A program made the position numbers and the translations under genes. The notes under the pieces are model-generated. The model was not told the origin of the DNA, made no database searches, and worked only from the letters and a program-made list of their open reading frames with translations. From Liquidambar formosana (Eukaryota; Streptophyta; Magnoliopsida; Saxifragales; Altingiaceae), in assembly GCA_039720395.1 (NCBI GenBank), contig CM077833.1:6029036-6093035 (forward strand): a stretch of 64,000 bases of DNA, in the 5' to 3' direction. Positions 32,437-44,180 of the stretch are shown here, piece by piece. Each line of letters starts with the position of its first letter. Position 1 is the stretch's first letter.

Positions 32437-35400
32437 TTTTTTTTTTTTTTTGATAAGTGAGATGTATATAAAAAGAAAAAAGAAAAAAGAAGTACAAAGA
32501 GAAGAGGCAAAGGCCCAGAACCCACTCAACAACAAACACATCCTAATAAGCTTTTATTTAAAAAGCTTATTAGACTGTGTTAAAGAGAGAGGAAAAAGGA
32601 AAACAAGAAAGAGCAAAAAGAAACCCTCACAGCCCGAGGGAGGCAAACAAAAGGACTTCAGTCAAAAATTTCAACATTGAAGTTCCAATTAGTACATAAG
32701 GATCTGTTTCTAGCATTATCCTTCACTCCTTTAAAGCTCCACACTCTAGCTCTGATGTCATTAATAATGAAAGAAATAATCTCAGTTTGAGGAATAAAAA
32801 CATTCTCATGGATCCTCCCATTTCTTTCACGCCATAAGTGGTATATAGTGGCTGCCCACGCCAGTTTTTTAATGGTGGCAGCAAAGGAGTTCCCTTTAAG
32901 GTTATGAATAACCCACAATAATTCATTGGACCAAAATCTGGGGTAGCGAAACACATTACATTTCCTCAAAATGACTTCCCAAACAGTAGCCGAGAAATTG
33001 CATTCATAGAACAAATGGTCTTTGCTTTCTGGGTGTCTTTGACAAAGAGGACAGTTAGCACTGGTAGTCATTCCCCAAGCCAGAAGTTTGTCACGAGTAG
33101 TTAAACGATTTTTGATGGTTAACCAAACGATGAAAGCATGCTTTCTAATAGATTTCGAGAACCAAACCATTTTGAACCAGTCCACTTCAGCATTATGTAA
33201 CCTTATAGCGTCCCAGGCAGATCTGGAAGAAAAAAGACCATCTGGAGAAGGGACCCACAAAACCTTATCTCTACAATCCAGGCTAGGAATAAAAGAAGAA
33301 GGTATAGTGGACAGCAATTCAGCCAACTCCCAAGACACAGCAGGGGGCCAAACCCAGCAGTTCTGACCTATAATAGAACAAACAAGAGAATGAGAAGGAA
33401 GAGCTGCATCATACATGACTCTCGGACCAAATCTCATAAAAATGGGACCTAGAGGATGCCAATTGTCGTGCCACAAGAAAGTAGAAGTGCCATCCCCAAT
33501 AATGTGCTTAATGAAAGGCCTAATTCTTTGTCTAAGATTAAGGAGTTTCTTCTATATCCAAGAGCAAACAGATGGAACTTTAATAATCCAGAAACTGGAT
33601 TGTTTAAGTAAATATGCCTTAGTCCAGGCCACCCAAAGAGAACCAGCATTACAAAAAATGTCCCAAATGTGTTTGAAGGCAGCAGCCACATTCCAATCCT
33701 TGATACATCTCAAGCCTAATCCACCCTCAGATTTAGGGGAACAAATTGTGGACCATTTAATCTTAGCTTTAGTGGATATAGAGTCCTTGCCAGACCAAAG
33801 AAAATTGCGAAAGAGTTGTTCCAAGGATATTTGTAGACTCTTTTAGGAAAAATAAATATGCTGCTCCAGTAGGCTTGAATACTATAAAGCACTGAGCAAA
33901 GAAGCTGAAGTCTACCTGCATAAGACAGAGCCTTATTACTCTAAGACTGAATTCTTTTGGAAACACTCTCAATCATAGGCTGACAGTTGGTGATGGAGAG
34001 CTTCTTCGTAATGAGAGGCACACCCAAGTATCTAACAGGAAGGGTACCTTCAGAAAAACCCAGCAGCTGTAAAATAGCTAACTTATCCTCATTATTAGTC
34101 CTAGAGAAGAAGATAACACTCTTATTAACATTTGCTTTAAGGCCTGATATGTCTTCAAAGTCCATTAGAACTTGCTTGAGGCATTGGACAGAGCTAACAC
34201 TTCCATGAGAAAATAAGAGGAGGTCATCAGCAAAACACAAGTGAGTCAGCTTAACCTTCTCACATCTGGAATGGTACTTATAATTGCTTTGATCAGACAT
34301 TCTAGCAAGAAGGCGTGAAAGAACCTCCATAGCAATCACAAAGAGGAAAGGAGAGATGGGATCTCCTTGACGAAGCCCCCGCTCGCCAGGGAAGTAACCT
34401 TCCAAACCTCCATTGAATGAAACAGAAAACTTGGTTGTACAAATACATGTTTTGATCCATTCAACAAGTTGAATAGGAGTGTTGAGAACCTGAAGGACTT
34501 TGATCAAGAAATTCCAGTTAACCGTGTCATATGCCTTCCTGAGATCCACTTTGATTGCACAACGAGAAGGACCAGCTTTACGATGATAACCCTTAAGCAC
34601 TTCCTGGGCAAGTAAAATGTTGTCTGAAATCTTTCTTCCTTGCACAAAGGCAGATTGATTAGGACTAATAAGATCAGGGAGGCAAAGCTTCAATCTGTTA
34701 GCAATGAGCTTAGAGATACATTTGTAGATTGTATTGCAACAAGAAATAGGCCTATAATCATTCATGGAGGAGGGGTTAGGTTTTTTAGGGACTAAAGCTA
34801 TGATTGTAGCATTGACTTCTCCAAGCAATTTGCCGTAGAGAAAGAAGGACGAAATAGCTGCAATAACATCACCACCTACAATGTGCCAGGCTTTCTTAAA
34901 AAACAGAGAGGTAAAGCCATCTGGACCAGGGGCTTTCTCATTGTCAAGAGAGAACATAGTATCTTTAATTTCAGCAGCTGTGAAAGGGTTAGATAGCAAC
35001 CTGATCTGAGACTCACTCCATTTGAAATCCACTAAAGAATCAAGATAATCAAAATTATTGGATGGGGTATGGGGATCACAACTAAGAAGATTTTGAAAGT
35101 AACCCACAGCCTCAGCTTTCACATCATCAGGAGAGGACAAAAGAGTGCCTGCTGTGTTATAAATTCTATGGATCTCATTGAAGGAATTATGAGATTTAAC
35201 CACCTTGTGGAAATAACCTGTGTTCTGATCCCCCAACTTAAGCCAGTTAATGCGAGATTTTTGCTTAAGAAAAGATTCCTCAGCTTTAGAGAAGTCAGCA
35301 TAATTCTTCAGACAAGTCTTTTCCTCAGCACAAAAATCAGCTCTATCAGGATTATGCATGAGGTTAGTTTGCGCATTGGCTAATTTCTCCTTAGCATGAG

Positions 35401-36283
35401 GGACCCTATCCCGAATAGCACCAAACTGAGCTATATTTAGAATTCTCAGATCTTTCTTTACAGCCTTCAGCTTGCTATATAAAATAAACATAGGAGTGCC
35501 TAGAACCTCCTTCTCCCAATTCCTTTGGACAATAGGAAGAAATTCAGAGTGATTAGCCCATAAATTGAAAAATTTAAATGGCTTCTTTACCTTACTGGTA
35601 GGAACATTAGAGGAAACCACAGCAGGGGCATGATCAGAAATACCCGGATTAATGAATTCAGCAACCGAATGAGGAAAAGAATCAATCCAGCTCTCATTGA
35701 TAAGAACCCTGTCTAACTTCTTGGCAATATGATCTTGCAATCTTTTATTGGTCCATGTGAACAACGGGCCTATAAAAGGCATATCAAAAAGATCAAGGTC
35801 ATTGAGGCATTCATGAAAATCAGCAATAGCTTGAGAAGAAGCAATAGAACCCCCAAACTTCTCACTACTATATCTGACAGTATTGAAATCCCCTAGAAGG
35901 ATCCAAGGGAGACCACCATTGGAGAGAGCCAAGGACTGCATTTGGGACCAAAGAACTTTCCTTTCCTGAGCAGTATTAGCAGCATACACAAACGAGCTTA
36001 AGAAACTAGACTTATCTTTTATAACTTGAATCTGGCAGTGAATAATCTGGTCCGATGAAAACACAGCTTGAAGATTGATCACATGTGGGTTCCAGCAAAC
36101 CCAAATTCTCCCTTGAGTTGAAGCATGATAGTTTTGAGTAATCATCCAATTGGGAGCAATAGCATTGAGGACTCTAACCATATTATCTTTCCTCACTCTA
36201 GTTTCAACCAGACCAATAAGACTAAGATCTTTATCCTTGATGAGATTCCTGATTTCTTTATGTTTTAGAGGATCATTGAGACC
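32437..36283 (-). mobile_element. 5'-truncated L1-type LINE in the outer copia
   Basis: The poly-A end is 15 T on the plus strand at 32437-32451, and the body extends right to about 36283, near the start of ORF2. ORF1 is absent. The flanking copia sequence can be compared with the uninterrupted inner copia (22978-23050). About 22 bp of target are missing and there is no target duplication. Confidence 0.85.
32658..36280 (-). pseudogene. LINE ORF2: endonuclease, RT, zf-RVT
   Basis: The largest open frame, 33941-36196, has endonuclease motifs (LLGDFNTVRYSSEKFGG, KKLDRVLIN, SDHAPAV) and RT motifs (NEKAPGPDGF, KVDLRKAYDTVNWNFL, GLRQGDPISPFLFV, catalytic FADD in HLCFADDLLLFSHG). The C-terminus is split among 33769-33972, 33552-33824, 33449-33691 and 32658-33476. 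The last contains the zf-RVT motif CPLCQRHPESKDHLFYEC. Upstream of the first listed Met the frame runs open to the truncation point (RGLNDPLKHKEIRNLIKDKD). At least three shifts or stops lie near 33450-33960. An intact ORF2 nicks DNA and primes reverse transcription; this copy is inactive. Confidence 0.85.
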
Positions 36284-36291
36284 TCTAACAT

Positions 36292-36840
36292 TTAGTTTAG
36301 AGCATGATCCATACCTTCCAAAGGTTGGTTCTTTAGAGTATCCAGATACTCCCGGCAGTTATATTTCCAGTGCCCATCCTTGCTGCAGTGAAAACAGGTT
36401 CCTTTGGCTTTGTTGTTACCTTTCTTCTTCCTCCGGGTACTCTTACCCTTGCCTATACCCTTGCCCTTAGGCTTGAGCTTAGACTTGGAAGTAGCAGCTT
36501 CATTAAATTCAAGCAAGAATTCTTTCCCATACAACTCTTGTATATTGATAAAAATCTCGTAAGCACTTCCCATGGACTCGTGTTGCTTCTTAAGCTCAAG
36601 ACTCATAAATACCATCATATAGCACCTTGCCATGAGATCGTCGTCCATGCGCTTTTGGTAAGCGTCTTTCTCTTGCTGAGTTGTAGCCTCAGCAGGAGCA
36701 ATGGGAAGTGGATTATGAAGTGCATAGGTAAGATTCTTGGAATCCAAAACAATTTTTAGATTCCTATGCCAATCAAGACAATTTGGTCCAGTCAAACGGT
36801 TGATGTCCAATATTTTGGATAACGGGTTGAGGTGAGCCAT
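36292..36840 (-). CDS. Outer copia gag (partial)
   Basis: A 182-codon frame. It has MAHLNPLSKILDINRLTGPN, DWHRNLKIVLDSKNLTYALH, then MARCYMMVFMSLELKKQHES, NIQELYGKEFLLEFNEAA, the Lys-rich linker and the knuckle CFHCSKDGHWKYNC. The third Cys/His positions are kept, but SKDG replaces GKDG. The C-terminus is cut by the LINE junction region (LEGMDHALN). It is better preserved than the inner copy, and retrotransposon gag is normally longer. Confidence 0.75.
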   Translation of the reverse strand: MAHLNPLSKILDINRLTGPNCLDWHRNLKIVLDSKNLTYALHNPLPIAPAEATTQQEKDAYQKRMDDDLMARCYMMVFMSLELKKQHESMGSAYEIFINIQELYGKEFLLEFNEAATSKSKLKPKGKGIGKGKSTRRKKKGNNKAKGTCFHCSKDGHWKYNCREYLDTLKNQPLEGMDHALN

Positions 36841-39800
36841 TTCTATGAACTAAATATAAAAATAGAGAATTAGATTTTAATTTTAATCCATAATGATTGG
36901 GTCTTTAATCATATGGTACCTCCCACTATTTTATCAAATTCCATACACCCTCTAATGGAATGCGGGAATCTTATTCCTAATGGGGATTGGGGTCCCACTG
37001 TGACCTAGAAGCCTCCCATTATAGTTTCTTGACTTTTAACCCACAATAAGAAGACAACTCCTTGTCTATTGCTTCATAAGTAAGTTCCAATCATTTTGCC
37101 TCTAGGGTACATACTCCTCACATTATAGTTTCTTGGAATACTTCCCTAGTTAAGTTAAACCCATCATTCACACAGGTATGTTTCGCCAAATATATACCTC
37201 ACATTATAGTTTCTTGGTATATAGCAGTTTAGGCACCCCATGATATCTATATATGTGATAGTTTCAAGTAATGTCTTTAATATGGGTAGCTCCTACATGT
37301 CTGCAGCCAAGTACCCACATTAAGGGACGTTAGATGATCCTATAATGATGGAAGGCAATGAAGAATCCATTCCCTAATGTATTCTCCATTTCCACCTTAA
37401 TATTAAAAGAGAGGAGTTTTAAGGGTCTCATCAAATTAGCTAATCTAATATACATCTCATGCATTTAAATAAATATATATATAACAACATTATATGTAAT
37501 CCAATCATCGATATTAGTCCCAATAAGGTGACATATAACGATCTTTGGATTTGGAGCTATCTCTATTAATCTCATTAAAAGCTCCCACTATGATGATTAT
37601 GGACTTTAAGAAGATTCAATCCAAGCCAATGAATTGAATCTAAGGTCTAAGGTGGGTGTAGGTGATCGTAAAACATTCATTCAAAACATAGCATGCACTT
37701 TTGAAAATCTTCTCCAAGCTTTCAAGTCCTTCAATCTCCTCCATTAGCTTTATGGTCTCCACCATAGGCTTGTAGGGCTCCACCGTGCTCCTTTAGGTCC
37801 ACCATGCTCCTTAGTGCGCTCTCGATTACATAACATTTACATAATTTAAAGAAAGGGATGCATAAGGGGAATGTGGGATACATAAGAGAATGATAGAGAG
37901 AGAGAAGAAGGTAGCATGCAAGCCCCAAATAAATAATACATCACCAAAAATTGACAACTCTTGAAAAATTATACAACCCATTCATAAGACGGCCAATCAC
38001 AATTGGTTTAAGGGGTATAGTCCATAATCATCATCCATCCATAACCGTACAATCATATTGCATAATAAAGGAAATAACTGTAAGCAATAAACATATGGGC
38101 ATTCATGGTAACTCTATTGATTGGTTTTCATTAATCTCATTAATGTGTCCTAATCTTATTAGGAGATGCATAAGTTTCTGAATTAATTAAGTCTTAACAT
38201 TTAAGACATTTAATTTCAATTGATCAAATCAATTGAAACATATAAAGTCCCCTAATTAAACTCTAATATCAAATATTAGGATCTTTTTAATTAAACAAAA
38301 ACAATTTTATTTAATTAAAATTTCCCGATTTTTATTTAATCCTAAATTGTATTTTAAACCATTTAAAACAATATAAAATTAATCACCATTAATTAAATAA
38401 TCAATTTCGGAATTAAATAAAATCATTTTATTAATTAATTAGTGCATTAGGGTTTCCTAAAACCCTAAACCCTAAATGCATTAACTCTAAACCCTAAGTG
38501 TAACCCTAATGCATTAAATGCCTTATGATTGGTCAATTAATGACCAATCATTTAAACCCTAGGTTTATACGGTATTAATGATTAGGATTAGGGTTTATTT
38601 AATGCCACCTAGGATATTAATTACTCCTAATTAATATGCACTAATTAGGGTTTCTAAAACCCTAAACCTTAAACCTATTAAATGCCAATGATTAATTACT
38701 AAACCATTAATGATCATGATTGGTCATTAATCACCAATCATTTAACCCTAGGTTAGACACATTAATTACTAGGTGTAGTTATTAATTAATGCATTAATAG
38801 AATTAGGGTTTAATTAATATGAATTAGGGTTTCCTAAACCCTAAACCCTAGACATCATAAATGCACTTAATTATACCCTAATGATTAATAACCATGATTG
38901 GTCAATTAATGACCAATCATTAAACATTTTAATTAAGGTAATTAATAGTCAATTAGGGTTTTTAATTAATGCAATTAATGAATTAGGGTTTCATCATTAA
39001 AGGGAATTAGGGTTTCCTAAGAAACCCTAAGGCTGCCGCCACCTATAGTGCGCTGCCATGGCTAGGACAGGCTGCCATGGCTTGGCCAGGCCATGGGAGG
39101 CCGTGCCCAGCAAAGGGGAACTCAAGCCAGGGTGTGGGCCAAGCCCATGGACACATGTGGAGTGGCCAAGAGGGTTGTCTTCTTCAAAGAACATTAGGGT
39201 TTCCTGAACCCAGTGCTGGCACCACCATTGGAGGACCTCCAAGGTCACAAAAGTTTCTAAAACTTAATCAATTCGACTCCACCATCAAAACCAGCTTTTG
39301 TATCATGTCCCTACATGAATTACTAAGCTAATTGAAGTGGTTTGGATGATCAAATCATCCCCAATTGTTCTAAACAATTCAAGAACAGTAGGCTGTCCAG
39401 AATTTGACAGCACACTATCCATGGTCACAAATTGATTTAAAACCTAGCAAGATGATTAATTCAGGCTACCAAATTATTTTTCCTAGCATCCTACATGCCT
39501 TAGGAAACAAATAAAATTGGTTTCATGCAATTTGGAGTTCCCTAGCTCAAGATATGAACAAAACTCCATTGATGACTTTCTGCCGAAAAACAGCCTGCTG
39601 TGTTCTTCCAAGAAATCAAACTTTTTGATTCTTTATGCATCAAGACTCCTTTGATTATTAAAGAATATGATCTATACATCATATATCATCATCCTATAAT
39701 GATTATTCATCAATTTTACAGAAGTATCTGATCATAACAGTAGCAAGAACCCTAGGGTTCTAAAACCCAGATTCAAACATGGTGGTCTTCTCCTTCTTCC

Positions 39801-40381
39801 TTCTGTTCTAGACTCATAATCCAATTATGATGCATCCGAATGCTTGGGAACCCTTTCTTACCATGTCTAGAACATAACCCAAGTGGTGGCAACCATTGCC
39901 ATGCTTTTGATCTCCATCAAAAACTCACAATTGTGGCTGTTACATCATTCCCGAGCAAAACTGTCTTCCCTGACAGCCTGTAATAAAAAATTCATAACTT
40001 TCATTACAAAACTCAGATCCACAAACCGTTTGTTGGGTTGTAAAGCTGATTCGAAGAGCTTTCTAACCATATATGGCTCGAAAATTTTGGAGAAGAACTC
40101 TGCTTTCAGCATGCAAAAAAAGATGACGATTTTTTATGACTATCATAAAAACTGTTCATCATCTTCTCCAAACTCAATCCCCATTCAACTTTTGAATAAC
40201 CAGCAGCCCTAAAACTATTTTAGAAGAGGAGTAGAAGGAGAACTAACCTAGGGTTCATTAACCCTAGGTTCGGCCATGAGAGGGAAACCATTCTAATGCA
40301 TGAACATAAATTCCAGATTTATTAACCAATCAATTTACCATGAATTACAGCCCATATGCAGTTTGTATTAGGCATAACCAT
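36841..40381 (-). other. Outer copia 5' leader
   Basis: Non-coding, collinear with 23589-27130. CCAAT palindromes are at about 38525, 38716 and 38894, telomere-like motifs from 38446 to 39030, and the open antisense frame at 39883-40212. Plus-strand ORFs here are not supported as genes. Confidence 0.75.
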
Positions 40382-40394
40382 GGCTCTGATACCA
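40382..40394 (-). other. Outer copia primer binding site
   Basis: TGGTATCAGAGCC on the minus strand, directly inside the 5' LTR start at 40396. Confidence 0.9.
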
Positions 40395-40395
40395 C

Positions 40396-42102
40396 TGTTG
40401 GGAATCGAACTAGAGAGGCAAAACTACAAAGGCGGAATTAAAATTTTTCCTATGATTCAATTCCCAAACCCATGAATCTTAATTATGCTTAATACAAAAC
40501 AAAAACCCTAACTAGAAGATGGTAGAATTACTTATAGTTTGATATGGTCTTCTCCTTTATGCTCCAAGCTTTTTCTTCTCCTTTTTGCTCCAAGCTTTGT
40601 CTCCTGGACAGCGGTGAATGAGCAGCCCAAGTGTGCTGCTTCCAACGGTATCCACACCTAGCTAGAGCTTGTTGTCCTTTCCTTCTTCTTCCTTATGGTT
40701 GCTAGAAGTGGAGAAGAGGGAGAGAGAGAGAGAGGGAGAGCTGTAATTTTTCCAGCCAGCCAGCCCTTGGGAGAATTAATTGTCCTCTTGTGATCCCCAT
40801 ATAATGGGCATTATATAGCCCATTAATAGGGCCGGCCATAGGGGGATTCCTAACCCTAGTGGAATTTGTGTAATTACTCTAAATTACACAATTGGCCCAC
40901 TAGTTTGCATCAAATACAAGTTAGCCCCTTAAAGAACTTTTCTTTAATTACTTATATCCTCTCTTTCATAGACAAACAAGCTCTCTTAGCATGATCAGTG
41001 TGTGACCCATTGGGTTCACATCATCAGGTAGTAGGAATAGCACATGCTGTGCACAATGGAACACTTTCCATTAAAGGGTCTAATTGAAACTCCTTTCAAT
41101 TCCCTAATTGATTATAACTCATTTATATCAATTAGGGCTTCTACTAACCATGAGTAACACCTAGCATATGGCTCATTGTGTGGTCCTTAATGAGGTGAAT
41201 AGTCATTTACAAAGAACCCTTCTGTTATAGTTTATAGGTTACAATTCCATCCTTCCATCAACTCAATGTCTCCAATTGAACTAATAAGACATGGAAATCT
41301 ATCAAGTCCCTAGTTCAATTACTTTATACTCATTCATTAATATCAACTCAATGATGAACTTATGGAAACTCCTTTCCATATTCATTCTACCATGGGCCCA
41401 TAGGTTTAATGAGTTATATATTCAATGAATGCTATATGAGACATTCACTCCCTTTTTCTTGAGAGTGATGGATTCCTTGTTGATCACTCACATGCCTTCA
41501 CACACATAGCAGTAGGGCCAATGAACACCCTTACAGACCCTTGAATAGGATCTGCACTTAGTGTTATCAAACTTCTAAAGCTACATGCATAAGACAACCA
41601 TGGTGTCTCAGGTCTAAGGATTACTTATACTACTATAACAATGAGAAACTGATTGACAGGCAAGTTAAAACTCCATTCAGTTTATCTCATATCTTTGGTC
41701 ACATTCAGTGTACCTATTCTTATAATAGGCACCCACTTGTTGGTTGTAGTGTCTGCACACAAATAGCTTGAGACTAACTATTCTCCTATAGAGTCAACCT
41801 AACAAGTGCTAGTCCTATGGTTCATTACTGTCCATCATAGTGAACCTTCAACTAGGAATGATTTAGGAGTTTAGTACAGAGATATATTTAATGTCTCAAA
41901 ATTACAACCCTTTGTAATTTCATATTCTCAACTCTAACTCCACGGACATATTATGTAAATATAAACGATGCATATAAACATAATAGAATAAGCCCTTTTA
42001 TTAAATCAATAATAAATGTGACATATATAAATGAAATCAATTGATTGTTCCTAATCCCTAAACAATCATCTCTATGATTGGCTCTAGGGCATAATCCTAA
42101 CA
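40396..42102 (-). repeat. Outer copia 5' LTR, 1707 bp
   Basis: TG...CA ends, with the target duplication caaag following at 42103. It shares the extra aagctttttcttctcctttt block with the split 3' LTR. Confidence 0.85.
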
Positions 42103-42107
42103 CAAAG

Positions 42108-42210
42108 GTCAATGGTCAAGAAAAAAGAGTATAGTTAAATACTCATAGGGGAGCTTAACAAAACATTAGTTAAGTAGGAGTCACTACTCATAAGACGAGG
42201 TTGGCATGGG
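42108..42210. repeat. Right end of the hairpin array
   Basis: Continues the array after the copia. Modules such as gagta-tagttaaa-TACTC keep paired arms, though the 91-bp period is lost. Together with 16033-19156 this was one array. Confidence 0.6.
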
Positions 42211-43412
42211 GACAAAGCCAACACCACATGAAGAAAAAATATCACTCACACAGCTAGTTGGGTGTAACCCAGTGGCGAAAACTTAAGCAAATATGGTCAT
42301 GGGAAAATGGACCTTGAAATATAATGAGCACTATATGTCACTAATGCATGCATATCAACTAATCAATCAACTCGAGTAAAATTGATTCACATGGATTAGT
42401 ACAAGTTCAAAGCCATGCATAGAAAGATTTACTGGAAGTGGTTTTGCAAACCTATCATTCTTTTTCTTTAAAGACCCCTTTACATACTTAGCACAATCAT
42501 GGAATTTTCAAAAACATTTTTTCTTTGTTTATAAAATGGTGGTTGAGCCTTCTTAGGAAACAATGCAATTCAGGAGGATTGGATTAAACCCATGAATTCT
42601 TCTTCAAGGTATAGGAATAAAGTGGAAACACTTCTTTTCTTCTTCTTTTTGCACTTCTCTTTTCTTCCAAAACCCTAACTTTTGCCTAAATTGCCCTTAC
42701 AGGTTTTCAACCTAGCAGGTTACCCTAATTTTTGCCTAGGCCGCCCTTTCAGGTTTTCAACCTAGCGGGCTTTTCTTCCTTTTCTTTCACATTTCTTTTC
42801 AAGTTACTTTAGCAAAGAGGGGTTCAAATCACAAAGCCCCAACCCATTCTCTTTATCAGGTTCTCTGATTGAATAAACTAGCCCCAACATTCATTCAAAT
42901 TCTTCTTCAACAAGCATAATCAGCCCTTGGGTTCATAACACATTCATGTTCTTTAATTGAGCAAAATAAATCAGTCCCAATCTCACGAAATTGCATGCCT
43001 ACAGCTAAGGCAAATCGTCTCATAGGGGTTACTGCTACCCCCCTTCCATCATTAAATTCATGACCAGAGTTTAAGTCAAAAGGTAAGAAGATATAGAATT
43101 TGATGGAACCCGCAAATGAATCATCATGATTGAATACTTTTAAAGGACGAGGTCTATGACCACTAAAAACATACAAGACTCAAGAGATGCGAAGGAAGAA
43201 AGTGGAGGGACATCCGAAGGACTCAAACCAAACAAGAACAAGAAGAATAATTAAATTAACTTTCTCGGTGGCATGCAGTATTTTAGCTCATTAATTTGAT
43301 GAATGAGACTGTTTCCTCTTGACTTAGTGACAAAGAATTGCCTTCAATGGTTGGTTATATGTAAAGCTTCTTTCTTTCTTTCTCTTTTATTATTTTTTTT
43401 TTCAATGAATTA
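42211..43412 (-). other. Tat-derived 3' UTR remnant
   Basis: No convincing gene. The 89-codon minus frame at 42907-43176 has no recognised domain. It contains two adjacent copies of the gcctaacttttgcctagg-type motif and AT-rich DNA. The position between the integrase tail (right) and array (left) fits a Tat 3' UTR. Confidence 0.45.
42673..42770 (-). repeat. Tat 3' UTR motif, two tandem copies
   Basis: Copies at about 42673 and 42721 each read taacttttgcctaaattgcc or taatttttgcctaggccgcc, followed by caggttttcaacctagc. Single copies are at 5486 and 43565. Confidence 0.7.
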
Positions 43413-43660
43413 GACCGCACCCAAAGTGACTTTATGGGCTGCCTATGTATCTCCACTTTGATCTTCACATTAATTAAACAAACTAACATTTTTTTTTTGG
43501 TCAAGAATCAGGTCCTCGTAATTCAAAAGATTCACTTTTCTTTTTTTCATCATTTTTTAAATGCCCTAACTTTTGCCTAGGTAACCTAGCGGGCCTGGCT
43601 TTACATATAACCACATAGGGACCACCCTCGCTTGGCTTAAACTTCTCCCGCAAGTCACGA
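43413..43660 (-). pseudogene. Tat integrase tail and pol-proximal 3' UTR
   Basis: On the minus strand 43600-43660 reads REKFKPSEGGPYVVICKARP, matching the end of the integrase at 5617 (KFKPSWGRPYVIKR). Left of it is the same UTR block as at 5320-5540 (gaccgcacccaaagtgac, tgggctgcctatgtatc). All upstream pol has been deleted. Confidence 0.6.
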
Positions 43661-44123
43661 ACATAGATTGTAGTCTTCCTTGATCACAAGACTTTCTTTT
43701 GATTGTTGTTGATCTTCTTTTTTGATGCTTTTGGATGTTAATCCCTTCCCTTTCTTTTTGTGCTTTTTTTTTTGCTCTTTTTTTTTTTTTTTTTGTCACA
43801 AATTTTCTTTTGACTTTTTTTTCTTTTCCTTTTGAGGGAGAGGGAAATAAACATCTCCAAAAGCTCACAGCATGGTAGTTGATTTCTTCTTTTGATCTTT
43901 GAATTGCTTCTTACAAGGGTTTTAAGATCTTCTCAAGTTGCTTGGCCTATGTCTTTATAGTGTAGTGGGCACCTGCCCACTACACTATGTTTACCATTTT
44001 GGACTTTTCTTTGTTTCCAAGTTAATTAGTCACAGTTCATTCATCATTCATCCTGTTTGCTTTTTTTAGGGGGAAGAGCTTTTGAGCCTCTTGTGTTCAT
44101 GCCACTTTGATTCATCATTCCAT
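43661..44123 (-). other. Rearranged segment with promoter-like hairpin
   Basis: Joins integrase tail to LTR U3. It contains T-runs (43760-43796) that give a meaningless Lys-rich frame, a TATAAAG on the minus strand at 43951-43960, and a perfect inverted repeat. No gene is recognised. Confidence 0.4.
43957..43988. repeat. Perfect inverted repeat, 15-bp arms, 2-bp spacer
   Basis: ATAGTGTAGTGGGCA, then cc, then TGCCCACTACACTAT. The left arm overlaps the minus-strand TATAAAG. It would form a stable hairpin at the presumed start of transcription. Confidence 0.8.
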
Positions 44124-44180
44124 GGGGTGACCGTTCGGGCTTGGACGGCTGACCGTCTGGCCCCGGACGGTCACCCGAGG
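44124..44180. promoter_or_regulatory. GC-rich imperfect palindrome, copy 4
   Basis: A shorter form: ggggtgaccgttcgg, gacggctgaccgtctgg, ggacggtcacccgagg. The outer arms gggtgacc and ggtcaccc are perfect complements. A TATA-like sequence lies about 165 bp further along on the minus strand. Confidence 0.75.

Larger units (their letters stand above)
19157..42102 (-). mobile_element. Outer Ty1/copia element with two nested insertions
   Basis: It is bounded by TGTTGGGAATCG at 19157 and CCTAACA ending at 42102, with target duplication caaag at 19152-19156 and 42103-42107. Without the inner copia (19282-28815 plus one duplicated ggtag) and the LINE (32437-36283) it would be about 9.6 kb. Its 3' LTR is split (19157-19281 and 28821-30391), and its 5' LTR is 40396-42102. 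The RT, integrase and gag remnants are all broken. Confidence 0.85.

Noticed and set aside
43566..43868. 100-codon Lys-rich ORF on the minus strand
   Set aside because: The Lys run is a translated poly-T tract; only its last 30 codons near the integrase tail have homology, and in another frame.
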